A stretch of DNA of 64,000 bases from Mycoplasmopsis gallopavonis (GCF_900660635.1 NZ_LR215031.1:372001-436000), one strand, 5' to 3'. Shown: positions 13,103 to 23,760, numbered from the stretch's first letter. Notes: generated by a model not told the origin, from the letters alone. Program-made: numbers and translations.

Positions 13103-13807
13103 ATGAAAGTATTTGTTCATAATCTTGCTTCAAATAAAGAAATGAGTTCAACAACTGCAACTATTTTAATTATTAGTGCAATTGTAGTTGTTGTTCTTGC
13201 TTTGAGTTTCTATATAGGAATTCATATTTGAGCACGAATGCTCCGCAAAAAATATGACAAAAAAGCAATGAAAGAAGCAATCATTAAAATCGAATCGCTG
13301 CGTAATAATATTGGAGTTATACCTTTAAATTTAAAATCTTACTTTAATTCTAAAGAAAATGATTATGATGTTGAAGGTATGATTAATACAATTTATCAAA
13401 ATGATTACAAACAAGTTCTTGTTATTAGTCAGGACCTTTATTCATTTGGATGAATTTCTCAAACAACTCAAAATCCTTTATTTTATGAATTAGAAAGTTT
13501 TGATTTTGAAAGATATAATCAAGCTCGTTTACAAACTGATTTAAATTTAAATAAGCAAATTGTGCCTCATCAAAATGAAAATTTAGATTTTGTTGCAATT
13601 TTTAGTGCAAGCGAAAATTTAAACGATCTTTATGATCGTTACTTCAAGTTATTAAACCATAATGGAATGATTGCTATTAAAATTACTAATTTTAAAAAAA
13701 GTGAATTAAAATTACTTTTAAAACATTTAGCATTTTCAAAAATTCAACATGAAATAAGTTATTTTGGAACTAAAATTCTTTTTATTGTGAAAAAAGAAAT
13801 TAATTAA
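13103..13807 (+). CDS. Membrane-anchored protein of mycoplasma putative methyltransferase type (BC85_0335-like)
   Basis: A 234-residue protein starting at ATG 13103 after AAAGGAG. Residues about 15-42 form one hydrophobic helix (TILIISAIVVVVLALSFYIG), followed by a basic stop-transfer. The rest is soluble: YKQVLVISQDLY resembles a first Rossmann strand and NHNGMIAIKITNF a late strand of a class I methyltransferase, but I see no clear SAM-binding glycine motif. The family link is from memory of a mycoplasma family often found beside alaS/ruvX. Catalytic activity is unproven. Confidence 0.6.
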
Positions 13808-13808
13808 T

Positions 13809-13826
13809 CTACATATGTAGTAAAAT
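13809..13826 (+). promoter_or_regulatory. greA promoter region with a 12-bp palindrome
   Basis: Perfect palindrome CTACATATGTAG (13809-13820) abuts the -10-like TAAAAT (13821-13826), 28 bases before greA. It could be an operator, but the AT-rich background makes short palindromes fairly common. Confidence 0.3.
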
Positions 13827-13854
13827 TACAAATAATGATCTCATAAGGAGTTGT

Positions 13855-14334
13855 ATGTCAAATATTAATGATAATAAAATGTATGTTTCGCAAGAAACAT
13901 TAGAAAAATATAAAAAAGAATACGAGCATTTAGTTAACGTTGAACGTCCTGCTGTGCAAGCGGCTCTTAAAGAAGCACGTGCACAAGGTGACCTTAGTGA
14001 AAATGCTGAATATGATGCAGCTAGAGAAAAACAAGCTCAAATTGAAGGTAGAATCTCAGAGTTAGAAAAATATATCGATCAAGCTGTTATTATTAAAAAC
14101 GATGCAAGTGGTGCTGTTGGAATTGGTTCAAGAGTTAAGTTTGTAAATTTAGAAACAAAAGAAGAAATGGAAGTTGTTATCATGGGTTCTCATGATTCAA
14201 ATCCGTTTGAAGGTAAAATCTCAAACAAAAGCCCACTTGCTGTTGCGATGTTAGGATTAAAACCAGGTGAGCAAGCAGAAGTGGAAGCACCTAAGAAGTT
14301 TACAATTAAAATTCTTGATGTTTACTCACTTTAA
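13855..14334 (+). CDS. greA: Transcription elongation factor GreA
   Basis: Rescues backtracked RNA polymerase by stimulating transcript cleavage. The protein has 159 residues with the N-terminal coiled coil carrying ARAQGDLSENAEYDAAREKQA (acidic tip) and a C-terminal FKBP-like domain (SPLAVAMLGLKPGEQ). It has its own promoter region: TAAAAT at 13821-13826, preceded by the 12-bp palindrome CTACATATGTAG. An SD AAGGAG precedes the ATG. A terminator follows. Confidence 0.97.
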   Translation: MSNINDNKMYVSQETLEKYKKEYEHLVNVERPAVQAALKEARAQGDLSENAEYDAAREKQAQIEGRISELEKYIDQAVIIKNDASGAVGIGSRVKFVNLETKEEMEVVIMGSHDSNPFEGKISNKSPLAVAMLGLKPGEQAEVEAPKKFTIKILDVYSL

Positions 14335-14349
14335 TCAATCTTCAAAATA

Positions 14350-14384
14350 ATAAAATGTCTTTAATGACATTTTATTTTATTTAA
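14350..14384 (+). terminator. Intrinsic terminator after greA
   Basis: Stem ATAAAATGTC / GACATTTTAT, loop TTTAAT, followed by a T-rich tract. Confidence 0.75.
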
Positions 14385-14406
14385 AATCTTAAAAAAAGAA
14401 GGAATT

Positions 14407-15489
14407 ATGGATAAAATAACAGAATTTAAAAATCGTTTGATTACTTATTTAGAAATTGAAGGTATGTCACGTTATGAGGAACCTGTTGCTGATGAACTTA
14501 GAAAAGTAGCAAGTTTAGGCTATGAAGTATCACGTGATAAATTGGGTTCTTTAATTTTGCATAAAAAATCAAAGAACCCAAATGCACCAAAAGTAATGAT
14601 TGCAGCTCATATGGATGAAGTTGGCTACATTGTCCGTTCAATTACAAAACAAGGTCAAGTATTACTTTCTCCAATTGGTGGAATTTGACCAACTGTGATT
14701 GTTGGTACTAGGGCTAAATTAATTACTAGTTCTAATAAAACTTACTTAGGTGTTTTTGGCCACACTTCAATTCACATTATGGAACGTGACAAAGTTTCGA
14801 AAGCAATTACAAGTGATGAAATTTATGCCGACTTTGGTTTTAAAAACGAAGCAGAAGCTACAAATGCAGGTGTTGAACCAGGTGATCGTGTTTATTTATC
14901 AGGTGAAACAATTTTATTTAAAAATCCTGATTTAGTTGGTGGAAAAGCGATGGATAATCGAGCAGGAGTGACTGTTTTAGAATTTATTGCAAAAGACTTA
15001 GCATCAGAGGAATTAGATATTGATTTATATTTAGTCGGAACTGTTCAAGAAGAAGTTGGAACTAGGGGAGCTCGTAGCTCGGTTGCTTTAATTAATCCTG
15101 ATGTCGCAATTGCTTTAGATACAACTTCTAGTCATGATACAGTTGGTACAATTCAAGGAACTACTGCTCTTTTTAAAGGTGCCGCTTTAAGATATAAAGA
15201 TGGTGGGACTTTGATGGATACTAAATTAATTCAAAACTTTGAAAAAGTGGCTCACAAACACCAAATTCCAGCTTATCGTTTTGTTGCTATGGGTGGTGGT
15301 ACTGATGCTCATGAATTACAATTTGCTAAAGGCGGAGCTGCTACTTTAACAATTTCATTGCCACAAAGATATTTACATAGTCCAATTGGAGTATGTGCAA
15401 TTAGTGATTTATTAGCCGCTAAAGATTTATTAGTGCATTTTTGCAAAGAGTTTTCACCAGAGAGTTACTTAGAGATTAAATATAAATAA
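14407..15489 (+). CDS. M42-family glutamyl aminopeptidase (PepA/FrvX type)
   Basis: Metal-dependent cytosolic aminopeptidase, likely feeding amino acids from imported peptides. The protein has 360 residues. Metal-binding motifs in order: AAHMDEVG (first His-Asp), GKAMDNRAG (bridging Asp), QEEVGTRGA (catalytic Glu-Glu), ALDTTSSHD, and a late GGTDAHELQ then RYLHSP (His). One TGA Trp at 14686. ATG 14407 follows AGAAGGA. Substrate preference cannot be read from sequence. Confidence 0.92.
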
Positions 15490-15546
15490 TTTTTGCACTT
15501 TCATATATAATTTTTAATAATAGATGATAAATTAAGGAGTAGAAAT

Positions 15547-15840
15547 ATGATTACAAATGTTTCTCATTTAGCAGAAGAAGCAAGTTCAAAAGGTGGAGTA
15601 ACATTAGGGACACTTGAATTTTCTTTAATGATTATTTTCGTCGTAATTGGGGTTGTAATTATTACAGCTCTTGTAACATTCTTACTTTCTAAAAGAATGT
15701 TCGAAAAACAAATTAAAGAAAACCCACCAATTACAGAAAAAATGATTAGAGTAATGTTTAATCAAATGGGTAGAAAAGCAAGTGAAACACAAATTAGACA
15801 AATTATGCGTTCAATGCAAAACGCTAAAGATGACAAATAA
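15547..15840 (+). CDS. YneF/UPF0154-type small membrane protein
   Basis: 97 residues with one N-terminal membrane helix (LEFSLMIIFVVIGVVIITALVTFLL) followed by FEKQIKENPPITEKMIRVMFNQMGRKASETQIRQIM, the conserved UPF0154 pattern. The function is unknown. ATG 15547 follows AAGGAG. It is followed by the terminator that IS copy B splits. Confidence 0.85.
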   Translation: MITNVSHLAEEASSKGGVTLGTLEFSLMIIFVVIGVVIITALVTFLLSKRMFEKQIKENPPITEKMIRVMFNQMGRKASETQIRQIMRSMQNAKDDK

Positions 15841-15868
15841 TAATGTGTTTGAAAATTAGCAACATTAG

Positions 15869-17136
15869 TAAACTAGGACAATAAAAATTAACATTCCTTC
15901 GAATGTTAATTTTTTATATTTTTAAAGGAGAAAAAATGGGTAAACATTTTACAGAAGAACAAGAAAAAGAAATTTATAATACATTTTTTCAATTAGGCAA
16001 AAAGTATGCAATTGAACTTATGTATAAATATGGTGCAAAAGCAAAAGATAAATATGTGAAAGCAAGATTACGAGGAATATTAAAACATTATAATTGTAAT
16101 ATGAATAAAAAACCAAGAAAGCCTGGAACCGGTAGGTCAAGAAAAGTGAAAGAACAAGATATAAATTGAGACATTTTTACACGAGAAGATTTAATTGAAA
16201 TTGCAAAAAGATATAGAGAAATTACAAAAGATAAATTTAAAACAGAGAAAGTTCAAGAGGCATCACATATTAATATGGCTTCGTATAAACTTGCTATTTT
16301 GTTGTATCTTTGTAGACAAACAATATCCAAACATAAAAGAAATAATTTTGCTCCTAAAAATAAATCCAGAAAAATAAAGTACCAAGACTTGATTATTGAT
16401 TCATTTAAACAAAATAGATCTAAATATGGTAGACAAAAATTAAAATATTTTATCTTAAAGCACTATAAAATAGACATAAACGAAAGAACTCTAGGAAGAT
16501 ATATGAATGCCTTAGGTTTATTTTGCAATATAAGAAAAAGAAAAAAATTAAAAGAAGTAAAGAACACATCTGTCATAAAAGAAAACATTGTGAATAGAGA
16601 TTATAACGATGTATATAACAGAAATATATATGCTACCGATGTAACATATCTCCCAGCGACAAAAGATGCGATAAACAATAATGTTTATCTTTCAGTAGTG
16701 ATTAAACATAAAACTAAAGAAATAATTAGTTTTTCTCTTTCCAAATTTAATGATTCAAAATTAATTTACAAAACATTTGAAAATGTGGATTTTGAAAAAA
16801 GTTTTATACTACATTCAGATCATTGCTCAACTTATACATCTGATGATTTTTCTCATTTTATTGAAAATAAAGGTGGAATAATTTCACTTTCAAAAGTAGG
16901 AAATAGTTTAGATAATAGAGTTGTGGAATATTGATTTTCAAATTTAAAAACTGAATTAATTAGAGATTTAAATATCAAAGCTATGACTTTGAGTGAACTA
17001 GAAAAAGTAATATCTAATTATGTTAATTGATACAATAAATTTAGAATTCAATCATGTCTAAATTGAAAAACCCCATACGAATATAGTATGGGGCTATCCA
17101 ATTTGATAAATTGTTAATTTTTTCTGTCCTAGTTTA
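15869..17136 (+). mobile_element. 1268-bp IS3-family element, copy B
   Basis: Full copy with TAAACTAGGACA at the left and its complement at the right; the duplicated flank is TTAG (15865-15868 and 17137-17140). Over the stretches I compared it is the same as copies D and F, pointing to recent transposition. The internal left-end hairpin ATTAACATTC-CTTC-GAATGTTAAT plus T tract sits just before the transposase ribosome-binding site. Confidence 0.95.
15936..17117 (+). CDS. IS3-family transposase (copy B), 393 aa
   Basis: Single fused OrfAB frame, ATG 15936 after AAAGGAG, TAA 17115. DDE residues are in TDVTYLPA, HSDHCSTY and SLDNRVVEY. This variant has GKKYAIE, ARLRGIL, HYNCNMN and SHFIENK and is the same protein as in copies D and F. 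No inactivating change seen. Confidence 0.92.
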
Positions 17137-17194
17137 TTAGTTGCTTTTTTTATTAAGTTATTCTCTTTTTTTAAAGAAAGTCATAAAATAAATT

Positions 17195-17200
17195 TATAAT
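17195..17200 (+). promoter_or_regulatory. -10 box of ktrB
   Basis: A perfect TATAAT lies 43 bases before the proposed TTG start, between IS copy B and ktrB. It suggests ktrBA keeps its own promoter despite the IS upstream. Confidence 0.45.
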
Positions 17201-17242
17201 ATTAATCGACTTACTTTATAGTAATTTTTAAGGAGAGCTATT

Positions 17243-18922
17243 TTGCAAACAGATAGTATAAAAATGAAAGAATTTGGACGCAAGATCAAATCAGCTTTTA
17301 AAAAATTTTGATATTGACGTGGCAATATTTCAAAATTAAAATACATTTTATTAGTTTATTTTTTAATTATTTTGATTTCTAGTTTATTACTTTATTCACC
17401 ATGAACTCAAAATATTAATCAATTTGATCGCATTAGTTATGTTGATGCTGTTTTCACAACAGCTAGTGCATTTAGCGATACTGGTTTGGTTGTTAAAAAT
17501 ACTTTTGAACACTGGAATATGTTTGGCCAAGCAATTATTGCTATTTTGATTTTAGTTGGTGGAATTGGTGTCTTTGCATTTAAGTTTTTTATTATTACTT
17601 ATATTTTTAAGAAAAAATCATTTTCAATGGGTGATATGATGGTTCTTCAAACCGAAAGAGGAAGCACCGAAGAACGCAAGACTTCTAAATTAATTATTTC
17701 ATCTGTTAAATTTCTTTTTATTGTAATTTTTATTTTTTCAATTATCTTAACTCTTTATTTTTATTTTACAGATGTAAAAGCAACGCAGTGAATTTTGGAA
17801 GATTTAAAAGGTGAATATGTTAATCCAAAAGGAAATTTTCAATTAGCTTTACGTTTTGGAATTTTTCACACAATTTCAGCAATTAATAATGCTGGATTTG
17901 ACATCATTTCAGGAAAATCATTAATGCCATATTATAGTGACTACTTTTTACAATTTTGCTTTATTATTCTATTAATTATTGGTGGAATTGGATATCCTGT
18001 TATTTATGATTTTAGATGTTTTATCTTACATCACAAACGTAAAAAAGCAAGTCACTATCGTTTTTCTTTATTTACCAAAATTTCACTAAGTTTTTATCTC
18101 GCTATTTTTCTTTTAGGTTTTATTTCAAGCTTACTTTTCGAAGTTACAAGCATTTCTGAAAATAGTTTATGAAATAAAATTTATTTACCAGCTCTTAAAG
18201 CAGACACACAAAAGCCACAAGATGAAATTGAATTTTTATATGCTAAATTACGTGCAAGTAATTTCCATTTTAAAGGTGATACTTTATACTTAAAGAAATA
18301 TTTATATTATGGAGACAATTGAAATAAATTTTTTGCAGTCTTTTTCACAAGTTTATCAACTCGAAGTGCTGGTTTTGCTACAATTAACCTTTCTGACTTA
18401 ACTCATCCGAGCTTATCAATTTATACAATTATGATGGTTATAGGTGCTTCGCCAGCAAGTACAGGTGGAGGAATTCGAACAACTACTTTTGCTGTTTTCT
18501 TACTTTCGCTTTATTCAATTTTTGCAGGTTGACCAAGAGTAAGGATTTTCAAGCGTGCAATTAATAAAGATACAGTTTCAATGGCTTCTCACATTATTGG
18601 TATTGCGTTTTTAATTTTATTTATCGGAACTTTAATTGCTGCTACAACTTTAAGTAGTCATAGAGTCTTAGGTGCAGACGTTTCTGAAACTTATAAGAAA
18701 TTCGGGGTTGGTTCTGTTCTTTTTGAAATTGCTAGTGCTTTTGGAACAACTGGCCTTTCAACAGGATTAACAGGATATTTAAATATTTGAGCTAAAATGA
18801 CATTAATTGTAATTATGTTTATTGGTCAATTTGGTATTTCTTCAACTTTACTTGTTTGAAAACGTAAGAAAAATAATTCAAGACATTTTGAATATGTTGA
18901 AGGTGATGTTGCAATTGGTTAA
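17243..18922 (+). CDS. ktrB: Potassium uptake channel subunit KtrB (TrkH family)
   Basis: Membrane translocating subunit of the Ktr potassium system, 559 residues from TTG 17243. TTG is chosen because AAGGAG ends 8 bases before it; ATG 17264 in the same frame is the alternative and would lose only 7 residues. Four selectivity-filter repeats are visible: TASAFSDTGL, SAINNAGFD, STRSAGFAT and SAFGTTGLSTG. Many TGA Trp codons. KtrA follows after 20 bases, so the pair is an operon. Confidence 0.93.
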
Positions 18923-18942
18923 ATTAACTTGAAGGAGAGAAT

Positions 18943-19644
18943 ATGAAAGTTAAATACAAAAATGATATTGCTGTAATTGGGACAGGAAGATTTGGTTCTG
19001 CTGTAATTGACCAATTAATTAAATTAGGAAAAAATATTTTAGTAATTGATAAAAACGAAGAAGAAGCAAAAAATTATTCCGATGAAGTTCAAAGAGTAGT
19101 TATTGCAGATGCAGCTGACATGCGTGCTTTAAAAGGGATTAGAATTGATCAAATGGAGACTGTTGTTGTTGCGGTTTCTGACAATATCGAAATTGTGGCA
19201 GCTCTTTTAGAACTTAATGTTAAAAATATTATCGCTCGTGCCAAAAGTGAGCGTCATGCTCGTGTTTTAAAACAAATTGGTGTTAGTGTAATTATTCGCC
19301 CTGAGCATGAAGCCGGAACAAGAGCGGCTTTAATTGCGGCAAATAATAATTTCATTAATTACACAGAAAATCTTTTTGAATTTGAATCAAATTATGTAAT
19401 TGGAACAACTAAACTAAAAAATGTCGATTTAACTTTAAGACCTATTCGTGAATTAAAGTTAACAGAACATGGAATTAGTATTGTTTTAATCAAAAGAAAT
19501 GGTAGTGCTCACATGGCCACTGCTTCCGGTTATTTAGAAATTAATGATAGTATTACAATTATTGGCAACATTTCAGATGTTACAACTTCATTAAAATGAT
19601 TCAATCAAGAACAAGAAGAAACTAATCAAGTTGAAACTCAATAA
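18943..19644 (+). CDS. ktrA: Potassium uptake regulatory subunit KtrA (RCK domain)
   Basis: Cytosolic gating ring subunit of KtrAB, 233 residues. The N-terminal Rossmann RCK_N has AVIGTGRFGSAVIDQL and ends of strands at LVIDKNEEEA and VIADAADM; the C-terminal RCK_C domain follows. It binds nucleotides and couples them to KtrB opening. The frame passes a TGA Trp at 19597 and stops at TAA 19642. The SD GGAGAG precedes ATG 18943. Confidence 0.94.
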
Positions 19645-19728
19645 TTTTGCAATATTTTAAAAATTTCCAGTTTTGGAAGTTTTTTTATCTTTTTTATTAG
19701 TTTATTATTTAATTTATGTAAAATATTG

Positions 19729-19750
19729 GTGGATAGTGGGAGGAAGTGGT
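19729..19750 (+). promoter_or_regulatory. Probable MraZ operator overlapping the mraZ ribosome-binding site
   Basis: Three GTGG motifs at 19729, 19736 and 19746 lie directly before the mraZ ATG, embedded in TAGTGGGAGGAAGTGG. MraZ of Mollicutes is known to bind repeated GTGG-containing boxes upstream of its own gene. Here the boxes also contain the Shine-Dalgarno sequence. Spacing is 7 and 10 bases. Confidence 0.5.
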
Positions 19751-20176
19751 ATGTACGGACAACACGTTAGAAACCTTGATGATAAATCAAGAGTTGTTCT
19801 TCCATCAGATTATAGAGATGTTTTAGGATCAAAATTCTATATAACCATGGGTTTTGACGGCAATGCCGAATTGAGATCTGTGGAGAATTTTCAAAAATAT
19901 ATATCTATGCTAGAAGATAAGAGTTATTTTGATAAGAAGATTAGAATTCTTACTCGTCTTATTTTAGGTAACGCTGTCGAAGTTTCGCTGGATAGTCATG
20001 GTCGCATCTCTCTTCCGAAAAATTTAATTGAAAAGCTATCCATTACAAAAGCAGTAGTTTTCGTCGGAGCAGGTTCAATTATTGAACTTTGATCGAAAGA
20101 AAGCTTTGAAGAATTCGAAAAACAATTTAGTTCTGAAGATATTGCTAATATAGCACAGGAGATTTCAAATAAGTAG
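19751..20176 (+). CDS. mraZ: Transcriptional regulator MraZ
   Basis: Double AbrB-fold DNA-binding regulator of the division cluster, 141 residues. The two repeats begin with RNLDDKSRVVLPSDYRDVL and VSLDSHGRISLPKNL, each with the DxKGR-like turn. TGA Trp at 20090; stop TAG 20174. ATG 19751 is chosen over an upstream in-frame codon at 19673 because the family starts MYGQHVRNLD. It heads mraZ-rsmH-ftsA-like-ftsZ. Confidence 0.95.
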
Positions 20177-20177
20177 T

Positions 20178-21083
20178 ATGGAACAATCAAAATTACATTA
20201 TTCTGTCTTACTACATGAAACAATTGATGCATTAAACATTAATCCTAATGGTATTTATGTAGATCTTACTCTGGGAATGGGTGGACATTCTGCGGCAATT
20301 TTAAGCCAACTACAAAATGGTAAATTGTATGCTTTTGATAAGGATGATTTTGCACTAGAAAAGTCAAACATTCGACTCAGTAGCATCGGTTCTAATTATC
20401 AGTTAATTAAAAGTGATTTCAAAGATATAAAATCAAAATTGGCTGAATTTGGTATTTACGAGGTAGATGGTATTATTGCTGATTTAGGAATTTCTTCTCC
20501 GCAGGTAGATCAAGCAGATCGTGGGTTTAGCTATAATAAACAAGCGGCTTTGGATATGCGTATGGATCAAACACAAGAATTAACAGCATTTAATGTTGTT
20601 AATGATTATAATGAAGATAGATTGGCTGAGCTTTTACTCAAATACGCTGATGTAAAACTTCATAAAAAAGTTGCGAAAGCCATCGTAGCAGCACGTCCAA
20701 TTTCAACGACATTAGAACTTGTGGATGTGATAAAAAACGCTTATCCTGCTGCATTATTAAGAAGCAAGAACCCTGCTAAAGCTGTTTTTCAAGCAATTCG
20801 AATCGAAGTTAATAATGAATTAGCTTCACTACAAGTTATGCTCGAAGACGCTCTTTCTTTGTTAAAGAAAAATGCAAGTCTGGCAGTTATAACTTTCCAC
20901 TCAATTGAAGATAAAATTGTAAAAGATTTTTATAAAAAACAAATCGCTAATTTAATGCCAACCAAAATGCCCGTCATGGAGGAGAAGCATTATTTGATAA
21001 AACAAACTAAGCCTTCCAAAACAGAACTTTTAGAAAACAAAAGATCTAGAAGTGCTAAGCTTAGAGTTATCACGAAACTTTAA
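20178..21083 (+). CDS. rsmH: 16S rRNA (cytosine-1402-N4)-methyltransferase RsmH (MraW)
   Basis: Methylates C1402 of 16S rRNA using SAM. The protein has 301 residues with YVDLTLGMGGHS as the SAM-binding motif, DGIIADLGISSPQVD, DRGFSYNKQAALDMRMD and a late AVITFHSIEDKIVKDF. It starts one base after mraZ ends and its stop overlaps the next possible start (TAATG at 21081-21085), so translation of the cluster is coupled. Confidence 0.97.
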   Translation: MEQSKLHYSVLLHETIDALNINPNGIYVDLTLGMGGHSAAILSQLQNGKLYAFDKDDFALEKSNIRLSSIGSNYQLIKSDFKDIKSKLAEFGIYEVDGIIADLGISSPQVDQADRGFSYNKQAALDMRMDQTQELTAFNVVNDYNEDRLAELLLKYADVKLHKKVAKAIVAARPISTTLELVDVIKNAYPAALLRSKNPAKAVFQAIRIEVNNELASLQVMLEDALSLLKKNASLAVITFHSIEDKIVKDFYKKQIANLMPTKMPVMEEKHYLIKQTKPSKTELLENKRSRSAKLRVITKL

Positions 21084-21100
21084 TGCGAGCTGGGGGTTTC

Positions 21101-22327
21101 ATGAAATATTTTTTGAATTTTAAATTAATTAATAAAAATAAAGTTAAAGTTATTTTTATTAAGGAAGATAATTCAACTTATTTTAATGGTGGAATTAATT
21201 ATACTTTTGATTGACAAACCAATGATGATCAAAAAGTTCTACATCAAAAATTAATTCAAACCATAAATAAACTTCCTGAGCACGCCGAACTAATAACAAA
21301 TGTGATTTTGGATGATTCACTTTTTAGCTCTCTTTCTGTTAAAAAGATGATCCTCAAAATCAATAAGAATGAAATTAACGTGGATCATTTTCGTGATGTG
21401 CGTTTAACAAGAATCATGGATTCAAAATTAAATATCGAATTAAGTCAATTAGGGGATAATAACTTTTATGTTCACTACCCATACATTGTTACTATTCTTA
21501 AAGACAATAATTTAAAGGTTTATCGTAAAATTCCTACTAATAAAGAATTTGATGTAATCACTCAATATCTTAATTTGTATTCATTTAACAAAAATGAACC
21601 AGTTTTTGTTAAGATTCAAAATCTACTTAAACAACTCAAAATAAGTAAAACCAATTATTTATTTAGGTCGCAAATCATCGCAAGTACACTCAATGAATTG
21701 AAAAAACCTACTTTATCTATTGATTTAAATAGTCACTATCTAAATTTAAATGTAATCAATTTCGGTAGATTAGATGATTACCAAAAATTAACAGTGGGTA
21801 CTGCTAATTATTTATCTAAACTCACTCAAATAGTTTCACATTTAAATAAAGAAGAACTTTTAATGAGATTACAATATATTAATAAACTTTCCAATTCCAA
21901 TCTTAATAAAGAACTTGTGAATGATTTAAATTTAAGACAGCTTAAATATTCTTTGGATCAATTTATGAAAGTTATTGCTAACTTAATAAACCAAAGATTA
22001 AAAGAATTTAGTGTAAGAAATAATGGTAAAATTTTAACAAGACTTGCCTTTAGTGGTGAATTGGCTTGAATTGTTGATTATTTAACTAAGTATTTTGAAA
22101 CTAACTTCCAAAATCTTGAAGTTGAAATTATGCGGAGCAATACAAGTAGTGAATTTCAGTTTTCTTGATATAAAGATAAGCTGATCGAACAAGCTGTACT
22201 TTTATCTAATAAATTTACCAAAGACAATGACCAAGTTCAAACCCAAACAAGTCAAATTGATCTAGAAAGAATTACTACCAAAACATTCTTTCAAAAGATT
22301 AAAGAATTTATATTTAAAGGAGTCTAA
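21101..22327 (+). CDS. Highly diverged FtsA-like protein between rsmH and ftsZ
   Basis: A 408-residue protein that I cannot assign by strong motif. Position (directly before ftsZ, 2 bases apart) is that of ftsA. The segment LSIDLNSHYLNLNVINFGRL...LTVGTANYLSKLTQ has the order of the FtsA/actin phosphate-2 region (usual form DIGGGTTDIAV..G.L.....IPVGG), with most glycines lost. Later, KILTRLAFSGELAWIVDYL resembles the adenosine motif region. ATG 21101 has GGGGG 5 bases upstream; the coupled ATG 21083 in the same frame is the alternative. Either a degenerate FtsA membrane tether for FtsZ or an unrelated lineage-specific division protein. No C-terminal amphipathic helix is obvious beyond TFFQKIKEFIFKGV. 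Confidence 0.5.
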
Positions 22328-22329
22328 AC

Positions 22330-23760
22330 ATGAATGAAATCTTTGATAACAAAATTGTTAACACAGAGAATGAAACAGAAGATTTAGTTCACAAAAATAC
22401 TGCCAACATCTCTCTTAAAGTTATCGGTGTAGGAGGTGGGGGTAATAACGCTGTGAAGTATATGCTTCAAGATCGTTTTACTAATGTTGAGTTTATCATC
22501 GCAAACACCGACGCTCAAGCATTAGCTACAAATGAATGTTCTCACAAAATTCCTTTAGGTAAAGAAGGTCGTGGTCTCGGTGCAGGAAGCGAACCAAGAG
22601 TTGGTGAAACAGCTGCAAGAGAAAGTGCAAGTGAAATTGAAGAACAATTGCAAGGCGCTGATGTGGTGGTCATCGCAGCAGGGTTTGGAGGTGGAACTGG
22701 TACTGGTGCAGCTCCTGTTATTGCTGAAATAGCTAAGAAAAATGGTGCTTTAACTATTGGTATTGTTACAACACCATTTGGTTATGAAGGTACAAAACGT
22801 AGAAAAGTTGCAAGAGAAGGTATTGAAGAACTTAAAAAATATGTTGATTCATACATTATTCTTTCAAATGATAAACTAGCTGATAATTATGGAGATATGC
22901 CAATTGATGATTCATTTAAATTATCAAACGTATCTCTTAAAAACATTATTCTTTCTATTCATGATATTCTTTATCGTATCGGTTCAATTAACATCGACTA
23001 TGCTGATGTTAAGAAAATTTTAACTGGAGCTGGTCTTACTGTAGTGGGTATTGGTCAAGCGACAGGAAACGACCGTGCAACTAAAGCTGTTGAAAAAGCG
23101 TTCGAACAAAACCTTTATGAAAATAACATCAAAACAGCTAAAAGAATGCTTGTTAACATTCAATATGATTCAAAATCAACTATTAACGAAATTAGAAAAG
23201 CGGTTAATAAAGTTCATGAGTTATTAGGAGAAAACCAAGAAGATGACGATTATGATGTTATCATTGGTCAAGAAAAAGTTCAAACCAAAGACAACGCTGA
23301 AGTCTTTAAGGTTTCAATTATTGCCGGTGGTGCTGATATTAACTCAGTCGCAACAGCAACTAAAACAGAAGGCCCATCAGATTTAATTTTAGATAACGAC
23401 GTTATTACTAAAGAAGTTATTTTACAAGACGAAGATTTTGCTCCTGAGCAAGCTTCTGTCAGTAACATCACTTTAGAAGAAGAACCAACAGTCGTGGAAA
23501 AAGTAGTTGTGGAACAACCTCATGTTGAAGAAAAACCACAACCACAACCTGTCTTCCAAGAAGTAAGTTACCAAACAGAATCAAAACCAGAAGTAGTGAT
23601 CCAAGACGATAAATTAATTTCTGAACGTAAAAAAGGTCACTTTTCAACAATTGAAATTAGCTCTATTTTTGACACAACAAGTGGTAATGGAGACTACTCA
23701 CGTTTATATGAGTTAAATCCAGAAGACGATGTTGTTGATGATGAAGATACTCCTTGATAA
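22330..23760 (+). CDS. ftsZ: Cell division protein FtsZ
   Basis: Tubulin-like GTPase that forms the division ring. The protein has 476 residues. The GTP-binding motif GGGTGTGAAP follows KVIGVGGGGNNAV, with NTDAQAL and the T7 loop NIDYADVKKIL. Residues from about 330 to 476 form a long acidic, Gln/Glu/Val/Pro-rich linker, longer than in many mollicutes, and the C-terminus DDEDTPW uses a TGA Trp (23755) before TAA 23758. There is no clear conserved C-terminal peptide for FtsA binding, which fits the odd partner upstream. A terminator follows. Confidence 0.97.

Larger units (their letters stand above)
15855..17151 (+). terminator. Terminator after the YneF gene, split by IS copy B
   Basis: Left arm AGCAAC (about 15858-15863) and right arm GTTGCTTTTTTT across the insertion. 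Joining the flanks and removing the duplicated TTAG restores AGCAAC-ATTA-GTTGC followed by a T7 tract. The IS lies in the loop. Confidence 0.7.

Noticed and set aside
15493-15511. TTGCAC and TATAAT upstream of the YneF gene as a full -35/-10 promoter
   Set aside because: The two elements are only about 7 bases apart, far from the usual 16-18.
15903-16377. Separate orfA (88 aa) and 60-aa genes at the start of each 1268-bp IS copy
   Set aside because: The 88-residue frame ends at a TGA that is Trp in this code and continues in the same frame into the catalytic part; the 60-residue frame is an out-of-frame shadow.
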